Both the position numbers and the translations under genes were made by a program. The notes below the pieces were generated by a model, which was not told the DNA's origin, did not search any database, and saw only the letters and a list, made by a program, of their open reading frames with translations. A stretch of DNA of 64,000 bases from Hyphomicrobiales bacterium (GTDB lineage: Bacteria; Pseudomonadota; Alphaproteobacteria; Rhizobiales; Methyloligellaceae), in assembly GCA_028280515.1 (NCBI GenBank), contig JANQLP010000155.1, positions 1 to 64,000 on the forward strand, written 5' to 3'. This document shows, piece after piece, positions 1 through 7,792 of the stretch. How positions within the stretch are numbered: position 1 is the stretch's first letter; each line of letters begins with the position of its first letter.

Positions 1-1
1 T

Positions 2-29
2 CTAAGTGTTTAGTCCCGGCATTTGATGG
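2..29 (+). repeat. Left terminal inverted repeat of the IS481 element
   Basis: Twenty-eight bases starting CTAAGTGTTT, pairing with 986-1013 with five mismatches. The transposase stop codon (TAG, complement of 2-4) lies inside it. Confidence 0.8.
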
Positions 30-952
30 ATTGGATTTAGGATGAATCGATCTGGCTCTGATGTCCACTGTTTGCAGATGAACTCGTAAGGTGTGAGGCC
101 CTTAAGTGTCTTCAGTCGACGACCAAAGTTATAGGCGGTGATGAAGTCCTGAAGGTGCCGACGCAGTTGGTCGTGATCGTCGTAATGGAACCGCTTGACG
201 GTCGCGTCCTTGATGGTGCGGTTCATGCGCTCCACCTGCCCGTTTGTCCACGGATGGTTGATCTTGGTGAGCCTGTGCTCGATGCCGTTCTCATCGCAGA
301 CCCGATCGAAGATGTGGTGAAATGCATATTTGTGACGGGCATGGTTTGTGAACTGGATGCCGTTGTCGGTGAGTACCGTGTGAATGGCGTAAGGCACTGC
401 GGCAGTCAGGTTGCGCAGGAACTGGGCCGCGACCATCTTGCCCGCTTTCTCATGCAATTCGGCATAGACAAACTTGGATGTCCGATCGATGGCCACGAAC
501 AGGCGCAGCTTGCCTTCAGCCGTCTGCACCTCGGCGATGTCGATGTGGAAGTATCCGATCGGATAGCTTTTGAACTTCCTCTTGGCTGGTTTGTCGCCTT
601 CCACGTCCGGCAATCTGGAGATTCCATGCCGCTGTAGGCACCGATGCAGTGATGAGCGCGACAGATGTGGCATGGTCGGCTGGAGCGCATAAAGACAATC
701 ATCGAGCGGCAACAGCGTATGCTTGCGGAAGGCGATGATGATCGCCTCGTCATCGGCCGACAGAACGGTTGATTTGGGGTGCCTGGGACCAGTCGGAAGG
801 TCAACCACCGAGGTCCGCTTCTTCCATTTGGCCACCGTCTTGGGATTGATGCCGTAGCGCTTGGAGAGCGTTCTCAGGCTCTCTTGACTATTTTGTATCG
901 CTCGACGCACCGCCTCCGTCGTTTTGGCGCTCCCGTGCAAAATCTGTCCCAT
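2..952 (-). CDS. IS481-family transposase
   Basis: A DDE transposase of 316 residues that moves the surrounding IS. An N-terminal helix-turn-helix (around residues 15-50, SKRYGINPKTVAKWKK) precedes an rve-type integrase core. The likely catalytic acidic residues are Asp in FHIDIAEV, Asp in VLTDNGIQF and Glu in NGQVERMNR, at about 138, 196 and 241. The ATG at 952 was chosen over an upstream ATG at 967 because GGAGG lies just before it and MGQILHG is a usual start of this family. The frame is intact to a stop inside the left inverted repeat, so the element is probably functional or recently so. Confidence 0.92.
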   Translation of the reverse strand: MGQILHGSAKTTEAVRRAIQNSQESLRTLSKRYGINPKTVAKWKKRTSVVDLPTGPRHPKSTVLSADDEAIIIAFRKHTLLPLDDCLYALQPTMPHLSRSSLHRCLQRHGISRLPDVEGDKPAKRKFKSYPIGYFHIDIAEVQTAEGKLRLFVAIDRTSKFVYAELHEKAGKMVAAQFLRNLTAAVPYAIHTVLTDNGIQFTNHARHKYAFHHIFDRVCDENGIEHRLTKINHPWTNGQVERMNRTIKDATVKRFHYDDHDQLRRHLQDFITAYNFGRRLKTLKGLTPYEFICKQWTSEPDRFILNPIHQMPGLNT

Positions 953-985
953 ACTGCCTCCTTCCATGCCGGCGAAAAGACTGTA

Positions 986-1013
986 CCATCAAAATCTGGG
1001 ATCAAACACTTAG
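986..1013 (-). repeat. Right terminal inverted repeat of the IS481 element
   Basis: Complementary partner of 2-29. Bases 1010-1012 also supply the TAA stop codon of the neighbouring flavoenzyme gene. Confidence 0.8.
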
Positions 1014-2353
1014 TATGGTCCGGGTACCATGGGGCTGCCGTCGAAGAAACGGCCCATTCTGAAGCGCGACAGGTCGTGACCGGGGCTGCGGGAGGTCAGG
1101 ATGTCCGCCATGATGCGGCCGATGGCCGGGCCGATGCCGAAGCCATGACCGCTCAAGCCGGTCGCGAAATAGAGTCCCGGATGATCGTCGGCTTCGCCCA
1201 GAACAGGGACCGCATCCGGTGTCACGTCGATCATCCCCGCCCAGGCTTCGCTCAAGCCTGCGTCCCGCAACGCCGGAAAGCGGTGTGGCAGTCGTTTCCG
1301 AATATCCTTGAGGACGACTGGCGACGGTTCGGGATTGACCACACGCATGCGCTCAAACGGACTGGTTTCGTCTGCCGACCATCGGCGCGGCGTGCTCCAG
1401 GCACCGGGATAGTGCCGTGGCGCACTCGGATAGACACGCACGTCCCGTGCGGTTGCCTTCATCAGGTTCAGGAACTTCCCGAAATACCGGAACGATCCCG
1501 TGGAAAGATAATGTTCGGCGCGGTCTCCGGTGGTCACGGTATACCCGCCATCCGATCTGCGTCGCAGGCACAGGCCGGGACTTGAGATGTTCGGGCCATA
1601 AACATCCGGCGCAGTGCCGGTCCGTGCAACGGTCGAGCGCACGGCGAGCTGCGGCAGCGACAGACCCGCATTGGCCGCGAAATGGGTCGACCACACACCG
1701 CCTGCCAGAACCACCTGCGGGCTGCGCACCTGACCGTGTTCGGTGACAACGCCCGCGACACGGCTGTTTTCCAGCTCGACCGATCGCACAGCGCACTGCT
1801 CGATGATTTTAGCACCGGCGCGCTGCGCGGCGCGGGCGAGCGCCGGCACCGCGACGAACGGCTCGGCGCGGCCATCTGTCTCGGTCACCATCCCGCCGAT
1901 CCAGTCGCCGCTGATGTCGGCAAACCCGCTTCGGATCTCATCGCCCGAGAGCATCCTGGTGGAAAGCTGGTGCTGTTTTGCCAGTTCGAACCAGGTTTCG
2001 AATTTACCGAGTTTCTCTTCCGTATCGGCGAGGTACAGACAGCCCGCCTGGGTGAAGGTGAGATCTTTCTCACCCGTCTCCTCGGCCAGACCCCGCCAGA
2101 TCCGGTTCGACTCGATCATGATCGGCAGCTCGGCCCAGTCGCGTCCCTGCTGACGTACCCAGCCCCAGTTGCGGCTGGACTGTTCGCCCGCGACGCGGCC
2201 TTTCTCGCAGACGACGGCCTTCACGCCGCGTTTCGCAAGAAAATAGGCTGTCGCGATCCCGGCGATACCGGCGCCAATGATGAGAACGTCGCACTCCGCC
2301 GGCAGCTCGTCAGCGAACTGAATGGGGGATATGTCGGTGATCATCGAGCTCAT
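1010..2353 (-). CDS. FAD-dependent oxidoreductase, D-amino-acid-oxidase (DadA-like) family, 3' end rewritten by IS
   Basis: A flavoenzyme of the DAO family (447 residues) expected to oxidise an amine or amino acid in the cytoplasm; the substrate is unknown. The FAD-binding Rossmann motif GAGIAGIATAYF is near residue 26, followed by the glutamate-ended strand VVCEKG and the family signature SSRNWGWVRQQGRD. The C-terminal GLSGHGFGIGPAIGR is the usual FAD-closing motif. The start at 2353 (MSSMITD) was preferred to one 23 codons upstream because AAGGG is correctly spaced and the family begins close to the Rossmann fold. The stop codon (1010-1012) lies inside the IS481 inverted repeat. The protein ends ..MVPGPY, where relatives continue only a few residues, so little appears lost. 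Confidence 0.88.
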   Translation of the reverse strand: MSSMITDISPIQFADELPAECDVLIIGAGIAGIATAYFLAKRGVKAVVCEKGRVAGEQSSRNWGWVRQQGRDWAELPIMIESNRIWRGLAEETGEKDLTFTQAGCLYLADTEEKLGKFETWFELAKQHQLSTRMLSGDEIRSGFADISGDWIGGMVTETDGRAEPFVAVPALARAAQRAGAKIIEQCAVRSVELENSRVAGVVTEHGQVRSPQVVLAGGVWSTHFAANAGLSLPQLAVRSTVARTGTAPDVYGPNISSPGLCLRRRSDGGYTVTTGDRAEHYLSTGSFRYFGKFLNLMKATARDVRVYPSAPRHYPGAWSTPRRWSADETSPFERMRVVNPEPSPVVLKDIRKRLPHRFPALRDAGLSEAWAGMIDVTPDAVPVLGEADDHPGLYFATGLSGHGFGIGPAIGRIMADILTSRSPGHDLSRFRMGRFFDGSPMVPGPY

Positions 2354-2812
2354 ATGGATTCGCCCTTTGGCCAAGGGCACCGCCCCGGCAGTCGTGTGTG
2401 AGGTTGGCCATTTATAGAGCAAATGTCTTTGTCAAAACCCATACATATTCAATACCGCGCGGCCGGTGAGGCAAGCCGCCGAACGCGAAAAAAAAGCCCC
2501 GCCTGGAGCGGGGACTGATGCTGTCGAATTGAAGGGTTTTACGCTGCGTATCGCTTCCGGACACGCGGCATTCTTGCCAACAAAAACTGCTGCGGGGGCA
2601 CCAACCGTCTTGCCGTCTGATGCGAGCTTGGCACTCAGGCACACGAGTGCCAACACGCTAAACTATCGCCGTCAGATCGTTGGGACGGACCGTCGTCCTG
2701 GAACCCCCTGATGCAGCTAGGTACGCATTACAGAATCACATCTTTAGCCTGAACGGGGTGATTCTGCCAGCGCGTGTAACACGGATTTGAGAAAAAGTAC
2801 TTTTCCCCAAAC
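2354..2812. other. Intergenic region without a recognised gene
   Basis: 459 bases between two minus-strand genes. Short minus-strand frames cross the interval, but none has a convincing start and all run through the terminator at 2488-2515 or stop a few codons before it. The terminator points at an unrecognised short minus-strand transcript from about 2520-2800, or at late termination of the CAP-domain gene message. Confidence 0.4.
2488..2515 (-). terminator. Rho-independent terminator
   Basis: On the minus strand a 6-bp GC stem (2508-2513 with 2497-2502, loop of five) is followed by eight T residues. It lies 300 bases downstream of the CAP-domain gene and upstream of the flavoenzyme start. 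Confidence 0.75.
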
Positions 2813-3292
2813 CTATCGGGGCCGGCCGATGATGAGGGTCCAATAGGTCTCTCTGCCCGAATTCGGCCGGTACACCATGCCCATACCCATATGCTTCGCT
2901 CCGCGGCGCAACAGGTTGGCATTGTGGCCGCGGCTGACTTTCCAGCTCTGAATGACATCGGACGTGTTGGTGTACCCGACAGCGACATTCTCCGACGCAA
3001 GGCGCGGATTGTAACCGGCGCGGCGTGCACGATCCTTGGGGTAGGAGCCATCGGAGCCTCGATGCGAGATGGCATTGCGCCGTGCCAGATCGCGCGAATG
3101 TGCCTTCGCCGCCGCGTTCAGCCGCGAGTCGATGGCCAGGGCGTTCAGGCCGTGACGCGCACGGTGTGCGTTGATCATTTTCTGGGCGACGGTGACGGAG
3201 AAGCTCGGCGGCTTGTCGGACAGCGCTTGGGGTGCGGCTCCCGAGCACAACCCGGTCATCACCGACATGGCCGACAGCATGTTGCAGATCAT
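2813..3292 (-). CDS. Secreted CAP (SCP/PR1-like) domain protein
   Basis: A 159-residue exported protein. After a short hydrophobic leader (MICNMLSAMSVMTGLCSGAAP) comes a single CAP domain with the conserved features INAHRARHGLNAL, AHSRDLARRN, ISHRGSDG, SENVAVGY and the late HNANLLRRGAKHMGMGM. The His residues of SHRG and GHNAN are the usual CAP cavity histidines. Bacterial CAP proteins are extracytoplasmic and their biochemical role is poorly defined. The start at 3292 has an excellent ribosome-binding site (GGGAGGGG, about 7 bases upstream) and gives the signal peptide; an open frame extends 84 codons further upstream but is not supported. It is transcribed divergently from the molybdenum-enzyme genes. 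Confidence 0.85.
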   Translation of the reverse strand: MICNMLSAMSVMTGLCSGAAPQALSDKPPSFSVTVAQKMINAHRARHGLNALAIDSRLNAAAKAHSRDLARRNAISHRGSDGSYPKDRARRAGYNPRLASENVAVGYTNTSDVIQSWKVSRGHNANLLRRGAKHMGMGMVYRPNSGRETYWTLIIGRPR

Positions 3293-3668
3293 GTCGTGTC
3301 CCCTCCCATTCTGACGGTACAAACACGTGTCGAATCCGCCGCATCGTTCGCACTTATGCGGTTCGCACAGGGTGAAAATATGGCGGGAATGTGTGTGCCA
3401 CGAGTTAACGCACAATCCGTGCGCAGCACCCGCGATCACAGCTCGCAGAGAGATCAGGAGCCGCCTCGGCGCGGCCGCATGCGTCTGCAGCGCTGACCGA
3501 ATTGTGATCGGGCGGGTCTTGCCGATGACACAGCCGGGCGACACGGTTGCGGCAGTGTGCGCGGCCGAAAAACCCTTCGTATCCGTGCAGATGATCCGGT
3601 GGCGGAGCGATCGCGTAAGGTTTCGGGGACGTGTGCATACCGCCGCATCCAGAAACGAGGCTTATTCC

Positions 3669-4130
3669 ATGACAATCAAACTGAACATCAACGGAGAAGA
3701 GCGCACGCTCGATGTCGAAGACGACATGCCGCTGCTGTGGGCGTTGCGCGACGTGGTCGGGCTCACGGGCACGAAATTCGGCTGTGGGCTCGCCCAGTGC
3801 GGCGCGTGCACCGTGCATTTGGACGGGATGCCGGTACGCTCGTGCCAGACACCTGTTACGGATGCCGTCGACGCAGAAATCACGACCATCGAAGGCATTA
3901 GCGGACGGGTCGCGGAGACCGTGCAGACGGTCTGGGCGGACCTGGATGTTCCCCAGTGCGGTTACTGTCAGTCCGGGCAGGTGATGGCCGCGGTGGCGTT
4001 GCTGACGGAAAACGCCAAACCCAGCGATGGAGACATCAACGATGCGCTGGCGGGAAACCTGTGCCGCTGCGCCACCTATCACCGCATTCGTTCAGGCATT
4101 CACGAAGCGGCCAAGCGGCTGGAGGCGTAG
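3669..4130 (+). CDS. iorA: 2Fe-2S subunit of isoquinoline 1-oxidoreductase-type molybdenum hydroxylase
   Basis: The small electron-transfer subunit (153 residues) of a xanthine-oxidase-family enzyme. The N-terminal plant-type ferredoxin domain carries Cys39, Cys44, Cys47 and Cys59 (in FGCGLAQCGACTVHLDG and VRSCQ). The C-terminal all-helical domain carries Cys97, Cys100, Cys132 and Cys134 (QCGYCQSGQ and NLCRCATY). Together these bind two 2Fe-2S clusters. The stop is four bases before the large-subunit start, so the two are co-translated. No separate FAD subunit gene is present, as in the IorAB and aldehyde-dehydrogenase branch where electrons leave to a membrane cytochrome. The true substrate may be an N-heterocycle or an aldehyde. 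Confidence 0.92.
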   Translation: MTIKLNINGEERTLDVEDDMPLLWALRDVVGLTGTKFGCGLAQCGACTVHLDGMPVRSCQTPVTDAVDAEITTIEGISGRVAETVQTVWADLDVPQCGYCQSGQVMAAVALLTENAKPSDGDINDALAGNLCRCATYHRIRSGIHEAAKRLEA

Positions 4131-4134
4131 TCCC

Positions 4135-6342
4135 ATGTTGAACAAGCTTATCCCCCAACTCGGGCGCCATGCACTCGGATATGAAACCGACCGCCGCGCG
4201 TTTCTGTTCGGCGCAACCGCCGTCGCCGGCGGATTGATGGTCGGTCTGCGCACGGGCCCGCTCGCGGCGGCAACGGAAAAAGCGGCGGACGAAGCGGTCA
4301 ATCCGCTCACCGGTTACATTCACATCACCCCGGACAACAAGGTGACGATCCTGTCGTCCCAGTTCGAAATGGGGCAGGGGCCGCTCCACGGTCTCGCCAC
4401 CCTTGCCGTCGAGGAACTTGGCGCCGACTGGTCGCAGGTTGAAGTCAGACACGCGGCCAACAATCCCAAGCTCTACGGGAACCTGGCCTGGGGCGGAACG
4501 ATTCAGGGAACCGGTGGATCGACTTCGATCGCCTCATCGTTCGACCGTTACCGGCAAGCCGGGGCCGTGGCCCGGGAAATGCTGGTGGCGGCCGCGGCTG
4601 CAAGCTGGGGCGTTCCTGCGACCGAGATCATCGTGTCCTCCGGCAAGCTCGCGCATCCCTCCGGCAAGTCGGCTCCGTTCGGCGAATTTGCAGAGAAGGC
4701 GGCGACCATGCCAGTGCCGAAAGACGTCAAACTCAAGGATTCAGGAGACTGGACACACATCGGTGACGAGACGTTGCGCCGTATCGACAGTGGCTCGAAG
4801 GCGGACGGCACGCATCCGTTCACCATCGACATCAAGCTCGACGGAATGCTGACGGCGGTGATGGCCCACCCGCCGAAATTCGGCGCGAAGGTCGCCTCCG
4901 TCGACAAGTCGGAGGCCATGAAAGTGCGCGGCGTTGTCGACGTGGTTGAAATCCCGCGGGGTGTCGCGGTGGTGGCCGAGCACATGTGGGCCGCGATCAA
5001 GGGACGTGACGCGCTCAAGATCGACTGGGACGTTTCGGGTACCGAAACCCGCGGATCGGCTGAGATCATGGCCGAGTACCGCGAACTCGCCAAGCAGAGA
5101 CCTCAGGCTATTGCCCGCAACGAAGGCGATGTCGCGGCCGCCCTTAAATCGGCCGCCAAAGTCGTCGAAGCGACCTACGAGTTCCCGTATCTCGCGCACG
5201 CAGCCATGGAACCGCTGAATGCGGTAGCGCGCATGAACGCGGACGGCACCCTCGAAGTCTGGGGCGGCCATCAGATCCCCGACGTCTATCAGCAGATCTC
5301 GGCCGAGATCGCCGGCATCTCGCCCGACAAGGTGATCATGAACGTGATGGCAACCGGCGGCAGCTTCGGACGGCGTGCCGTGTCTGACGGCGATGTCGTG
5401 GCTGAAGCGGTCTCCGTGGCCAAGGCCATCGGCTACAAGGCGCCGGTGAAAGTGCAATGGACGCGCGAGGAGGATATGCGCGCCGGACGTTACCGCCCAG
5501 CCTACGTTCATGCCTTCAAAGCCGGTCTCGATGCGGACGGCAATCTGATCGCCTGGCAGAATCATATCGTCGGCCAGTCCATCGTGGCGGGCACCCCGTT
5601 TTCAGGGCTGATCAAGGACGGTGTCGACGGAACCTCCGTCGAGGGCGCGTCCAATATTCCCTATGCCATCCCGAACATCGAGGTGGGTCTGACGACAACC
5701 GAGGTGAAGGTGCCCGTGTTGTGGTGGCGCGCTGTAGGATCAACGCACACGGCCTATGCTGTGGAGTCGTTCCTCGACGAGGTGGCGAAGGCTGCGGGCA
5801 AGGACCCGTATGAGTTCCGCATGGCGCTGCTTGAAAAACACCCGCGCCATGCCGGCGTCCTCAAGCTCGCCGCCGAAAAGGCCGGATGGGGCCAGAAACC
5901 GCCTGAGGGACGTTTCCGCGGGCTCGCCGTGCACGAGAGCTTCGCATCCTATGTGGCGCACGTGGCCGAGGTATCGCTGGAGGACGGGGAACCGAAGGTT
6001 CACAAGGTTACGGTCGCCGTCGATTGTGGCATTCCCGTCAATCCCGATACAATAAAGGCACAGATGGAAGGCGGTACCGGCTTCGGTCTCGGATCGATCC
6101 TGGCGGAGGAGTTGACGCTCAACAGCGGCGAGGTGGAGCAGAGCAATTATGACACCTATACGCCGCTGCGTATCGACGCCATGCCGCATGTGGACGTGCA
6201 TATCGTGCCGTCGACCGAGCGACCGACCGGTGTTGGCGAGCCGGGCGTGCCGTCCATCGGACCGGCGGTTGCCAATGCGCTCGCCAGTGGCACCGGCCGC
6301 CGTATTCGCGTGTTGCCGATGTCCAAATCGACCGGCGCGTGA
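4135..6342 (+). CDS. iorB: Molybdopterin-binding large subunit, isoquinoline 1-oxidoreductase type
   Basis: The catalytic subunit (735 residues) holding molybdopterin-cytosine dinucleotide. A twin-arginine-like leader (TDRRAFLFGATAVAGG, residues 18-33) is followed by a hydrophobic stretch, suggesting Tat export of the folded heterodimer to the periplasm with the small subunit as passenger. The sequence shows two aldehyde-oxidase/xanthine-dehydrogenase repeats, the GGSFGRRAVSDGD cofactor loop and, near the C terminus, GVGEPGVPSIGPAVANAL, where the Glu is the presumed catalytic base. The gene follows iorA by four bases and ends at a strong terminator. No XdhC-type maturation chaperone or c-type cytochrome gene is adjacent, so those functions must be encoded elsewhere. 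Confidence 0.9.
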   Translation: MLNKLIPQLGRHALGYETDRRAFLFGATAVAGGLMVGLRTGPLAAATEKAADEAVNPLTGYIHITPDNKVTILSSQFEMGQGPLHGLATLAVEELGADWSQVEVRHAANNPKLYGNLAWGGTIQGTGGSTSIASSFDRYRQAGAVAREMLVAAAAASWGVPATEIIVSSGKLAHPSGKSAPFGEFAEKAATMPVPKDVKLKDSGDWTHIGDETLRRIDSGSKADGTHPFTIDIKLDGMLTAVMAHPPKFGAKVASVDKSEAMKVRGVVDVVEIPRGVAVVAEHMWAAIKGRDALKIDWDVSGTETRGSAEIMAEYRELAKQRPQAIARNEGDVAAALKSAAKVVEATYEFPYLAHAAMEPLNAVARMNADGTLEVWGGHQIPDVYQQISAEIAGISPDKVIMNVMATGGSFGRRAVSDGDVVAEAVSVAKAIGYKAPVKVQWTREEDMRAGRYRPAYVHAFKAGLDADGNLIAWQNHIVGQSIVAGTPFSGLIKDGVDGTSVEGASNIPYAIPNIEVGLTTTEVKVPVLWWRAVGSTHTAYAVESFLDEVAKAAGKDPYEFRMALLEKHPRHAGVLKLAAEKAGWGQKPPEGRFRGLAVHESFASYVAHVAEVSLEDGEPKVHKVTVAVDCGIPVNPDTIKAQMEGGTGFGLGSILAEELTLNSGEVEQSNYDTYTPLRIDAMPHVDVHIVPSTERPTGVGEPGVPSIGPAVANALASGTGRRIRVLPMSKSTGA

Positions 6343-6365
6343 GACACGTACACGATTACGCAATG

Positions 6366-6400
6366 AAAGGGCTGGCCCGGTGACGCCGGGCCAGCCCTTT
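6366..6400. terminator. Bidirectional terminator between convergent operons
   Basis: A perfect 15-bp stem (6366-6380 with 6386-6400) with the five-base loop TGACG. It begins with AAA and ends with TTT, so it can end transcripts from iorAB and from the type I secretion operon. Confidence 0.85.
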
Positions 6401-6423
6401 GCGATAAGGCGCTTTCAAGCGGA

Positions 6424-7770
6424 CTACAATTCGCGGAAGGCCCGCGCCATGCTGTCGAGCAGCGGCTTGGTCAGATATTCGAGGAACGTCCGGTCGGCGG
6501 TCTTGATATAGACCTCTGCCGGCATTCCCGGTGTGGGCGAGAACCCCGGGATATCCGCGGCTTCTTGCGTATTGAGCTTTATCCGGGCGACGTATTCGTC
6601 CGTTGGGGCGGGCCCATCGTCTGAGTCGTCATCGCCGCTCCCAACAGAATCCGCGGATACATAAACAACTTCACCGGCGATCATCGGTGTGATCCGGCGA
6701 TTGAGTGCGGTCAACCGCACAGCAGCCCGTTGGCCCATCTTCACGCTGTCGATGTCCTTGGGTTGGATACGGGCCTCAATGATCAGTTCCTCCTGAAGGG
6801 GGAGGATTTCCATGATGTTCTTACCTCCCTCGATCACGCCTCCGGGTGTGTGGTAGCGCAGCCGCACAACTGCGCCCTTGACGGGCGCAACGATGTTGAC
6901 ACGCTCCAGAACATCGCGCGCCGCATGGATGCGTTCGCGCACGTCCTTCAGTTCGGCAGTCACCTCGTGCATTTTCTCGATGACCTTTGTGATCGCATTG
7001 TTGCGCACACTCATGATCTGTTCCCGGATGCGCGAGATGCGTTCACGCGCATCTCCAATCTCGCCGTTAAGGCGACCTATTTCGCCCTGCATACTCGCCT
7101 TGGCGCGCTCCAGTGCCAGCACATCTGGCTTGCGGATCAGGCCACGTTCAAGAAGTTGCGCTTTGGAATCCAGTTCCTGCTGGAAAATGTCGAGTTGGGC
7201 GTGAACCGACTGGAGCTGTATCCTGCCACCTTTCACCCGTTGTTCGAGCGCGTCCATGCCTTCCTTCAGCGTGGCAATCTCCTGCTTGACGCTGTTGCGC
7301 CGTGCCTTGAGGACCTGACGCTGAGTCGCCAGAATCTCGGAGAAGTCCGGATCCTTCTTTTTCGAGCGAAGTGCCTTGGGAAATGTGACGCTGTCTTTCT
7401 CGTCCATCTCGGCTTTGAGGCGTGCTTCCATGGCCATCGTGGTCGCCTCGCGCAACTGAAGCCGGCGCAGCTCAGCCTTGGGCGCAGTTTCGTCCAGGCG
7501 GATGAGTACTCCTCCCTTTTCCACCACGTCTCCTTCACGCACGAGAATTTCCTCGATTACGCCTCCTTCCAGGTGCTGCACGATCTTGTTTTCACCCGTT
7601 GCCACGAACGATCCGGATGAGACGATGGCGCCGGCAATCAGCGCTGTCGATCCCCAGTAGCCGAACCCGAGAAATGTGAACGCCACCACCGCAACTCCGA
7701 ACAAGGTGGCCCCGCGCGAGGATCGCGGGACTTCGGAATACCATTCGTGCATGTGCGTGCTGCTTGTCAT
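6424..7770 (-). CDS. HlyD/AprE-type periplasmic adaptor of a type I secretion system
   Basis: The membrane-fusion protein (448 residues) that bridges the ABC exporter to a TolC-like outer-membrane channel. One transmembrane segment near residues 22-45 is followed by the first half of the lipoyl domain ([21 protein letters not shown]), a long coiled-coil hairpin (about 95-290, rich in [41 protein letters not shown]), the second lipoyl half ([29 protein letters not shown]) and a beta-barrel C terminus. An Asp-rich insertion ([10 protein letters not shown]) sits near residue 380. It is the last gene of the secretion operon, 22 bases after the ABC gene. No TolC gene is in the window, so a TolC homologue is probably shared. 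Confidence 0.92.
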   Translation of the reverse strand: MTSSTHMHEWYSEVPRSSRGATLFGVAVVAFTFLGFGYWGSTALIAGAIVSSGSFVATGENKIVQHLEGGVIEEILVREGDVVEKGGVLIRLDETAPKAELRRLQLREATTMAMEARLKAEMDEKDSVTFPKALRSKKKDPDFSEILATQRQVLKARRNSVKQEIATLKEGMDALEQRVKGGRIQLQSVHAQLDIFQQELDSKAQLLERGLIRKPDVLALERAKASMQGEIGRLNGEIGDARERISRIREQIMSVRNNAITKVIEKMHEVTAELKDVRERIHAARDVLERVNIVAPVKGAVVRLRYHTPGGVIEGGKNIMEILPLQEELIIEARIQPKDIDSVKMGQRAAVRLTALNRRITPMIAGEVVYVSADSVGSGDDDSDDGPAPTDEYVARIKLNTQEAADIPGFSPTPGMPAEVYIKTADRTFLEYLTKPLLDSMARAFREL

Positions 7771-7792
7771 CTGTCTTGCTCCCGCAGGGCCG

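Larger units (their letters stand above)
1..1013 (-). mobile_element. Complete IS481-family insertion sequence
   Basis: One transposase gene is bounded by imperfect terminal inverted repeats. The left end (2-29) and the complement of the right end (986-1013) agree at 23 of 28 positions, and the outermost ten bases CTAAGTGTTT are identical. The element occupies the first kilobase, so its left target flank is not in the window and a target duplication cannot be tested. The outermost CTAAG/CTTAG may be part of the inverted repeat or a symmetric target such as CTAG-type sites used by IS481 relatives. It abuts the 3' end of the flavoenzyme gene at 1010. Confidence 0.88.

Noticed and set aside
1..1020. 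Target-site duplication of the IS481 element
   Set aside because: CTAAG and CTTAG at the two ends are inverted, not direct, and the left flank lies outside the window.
2432..2656. 74-codon minus-strand frame near the terminator
   Set aside because: It reads through the terminator stem and has no good start signal.
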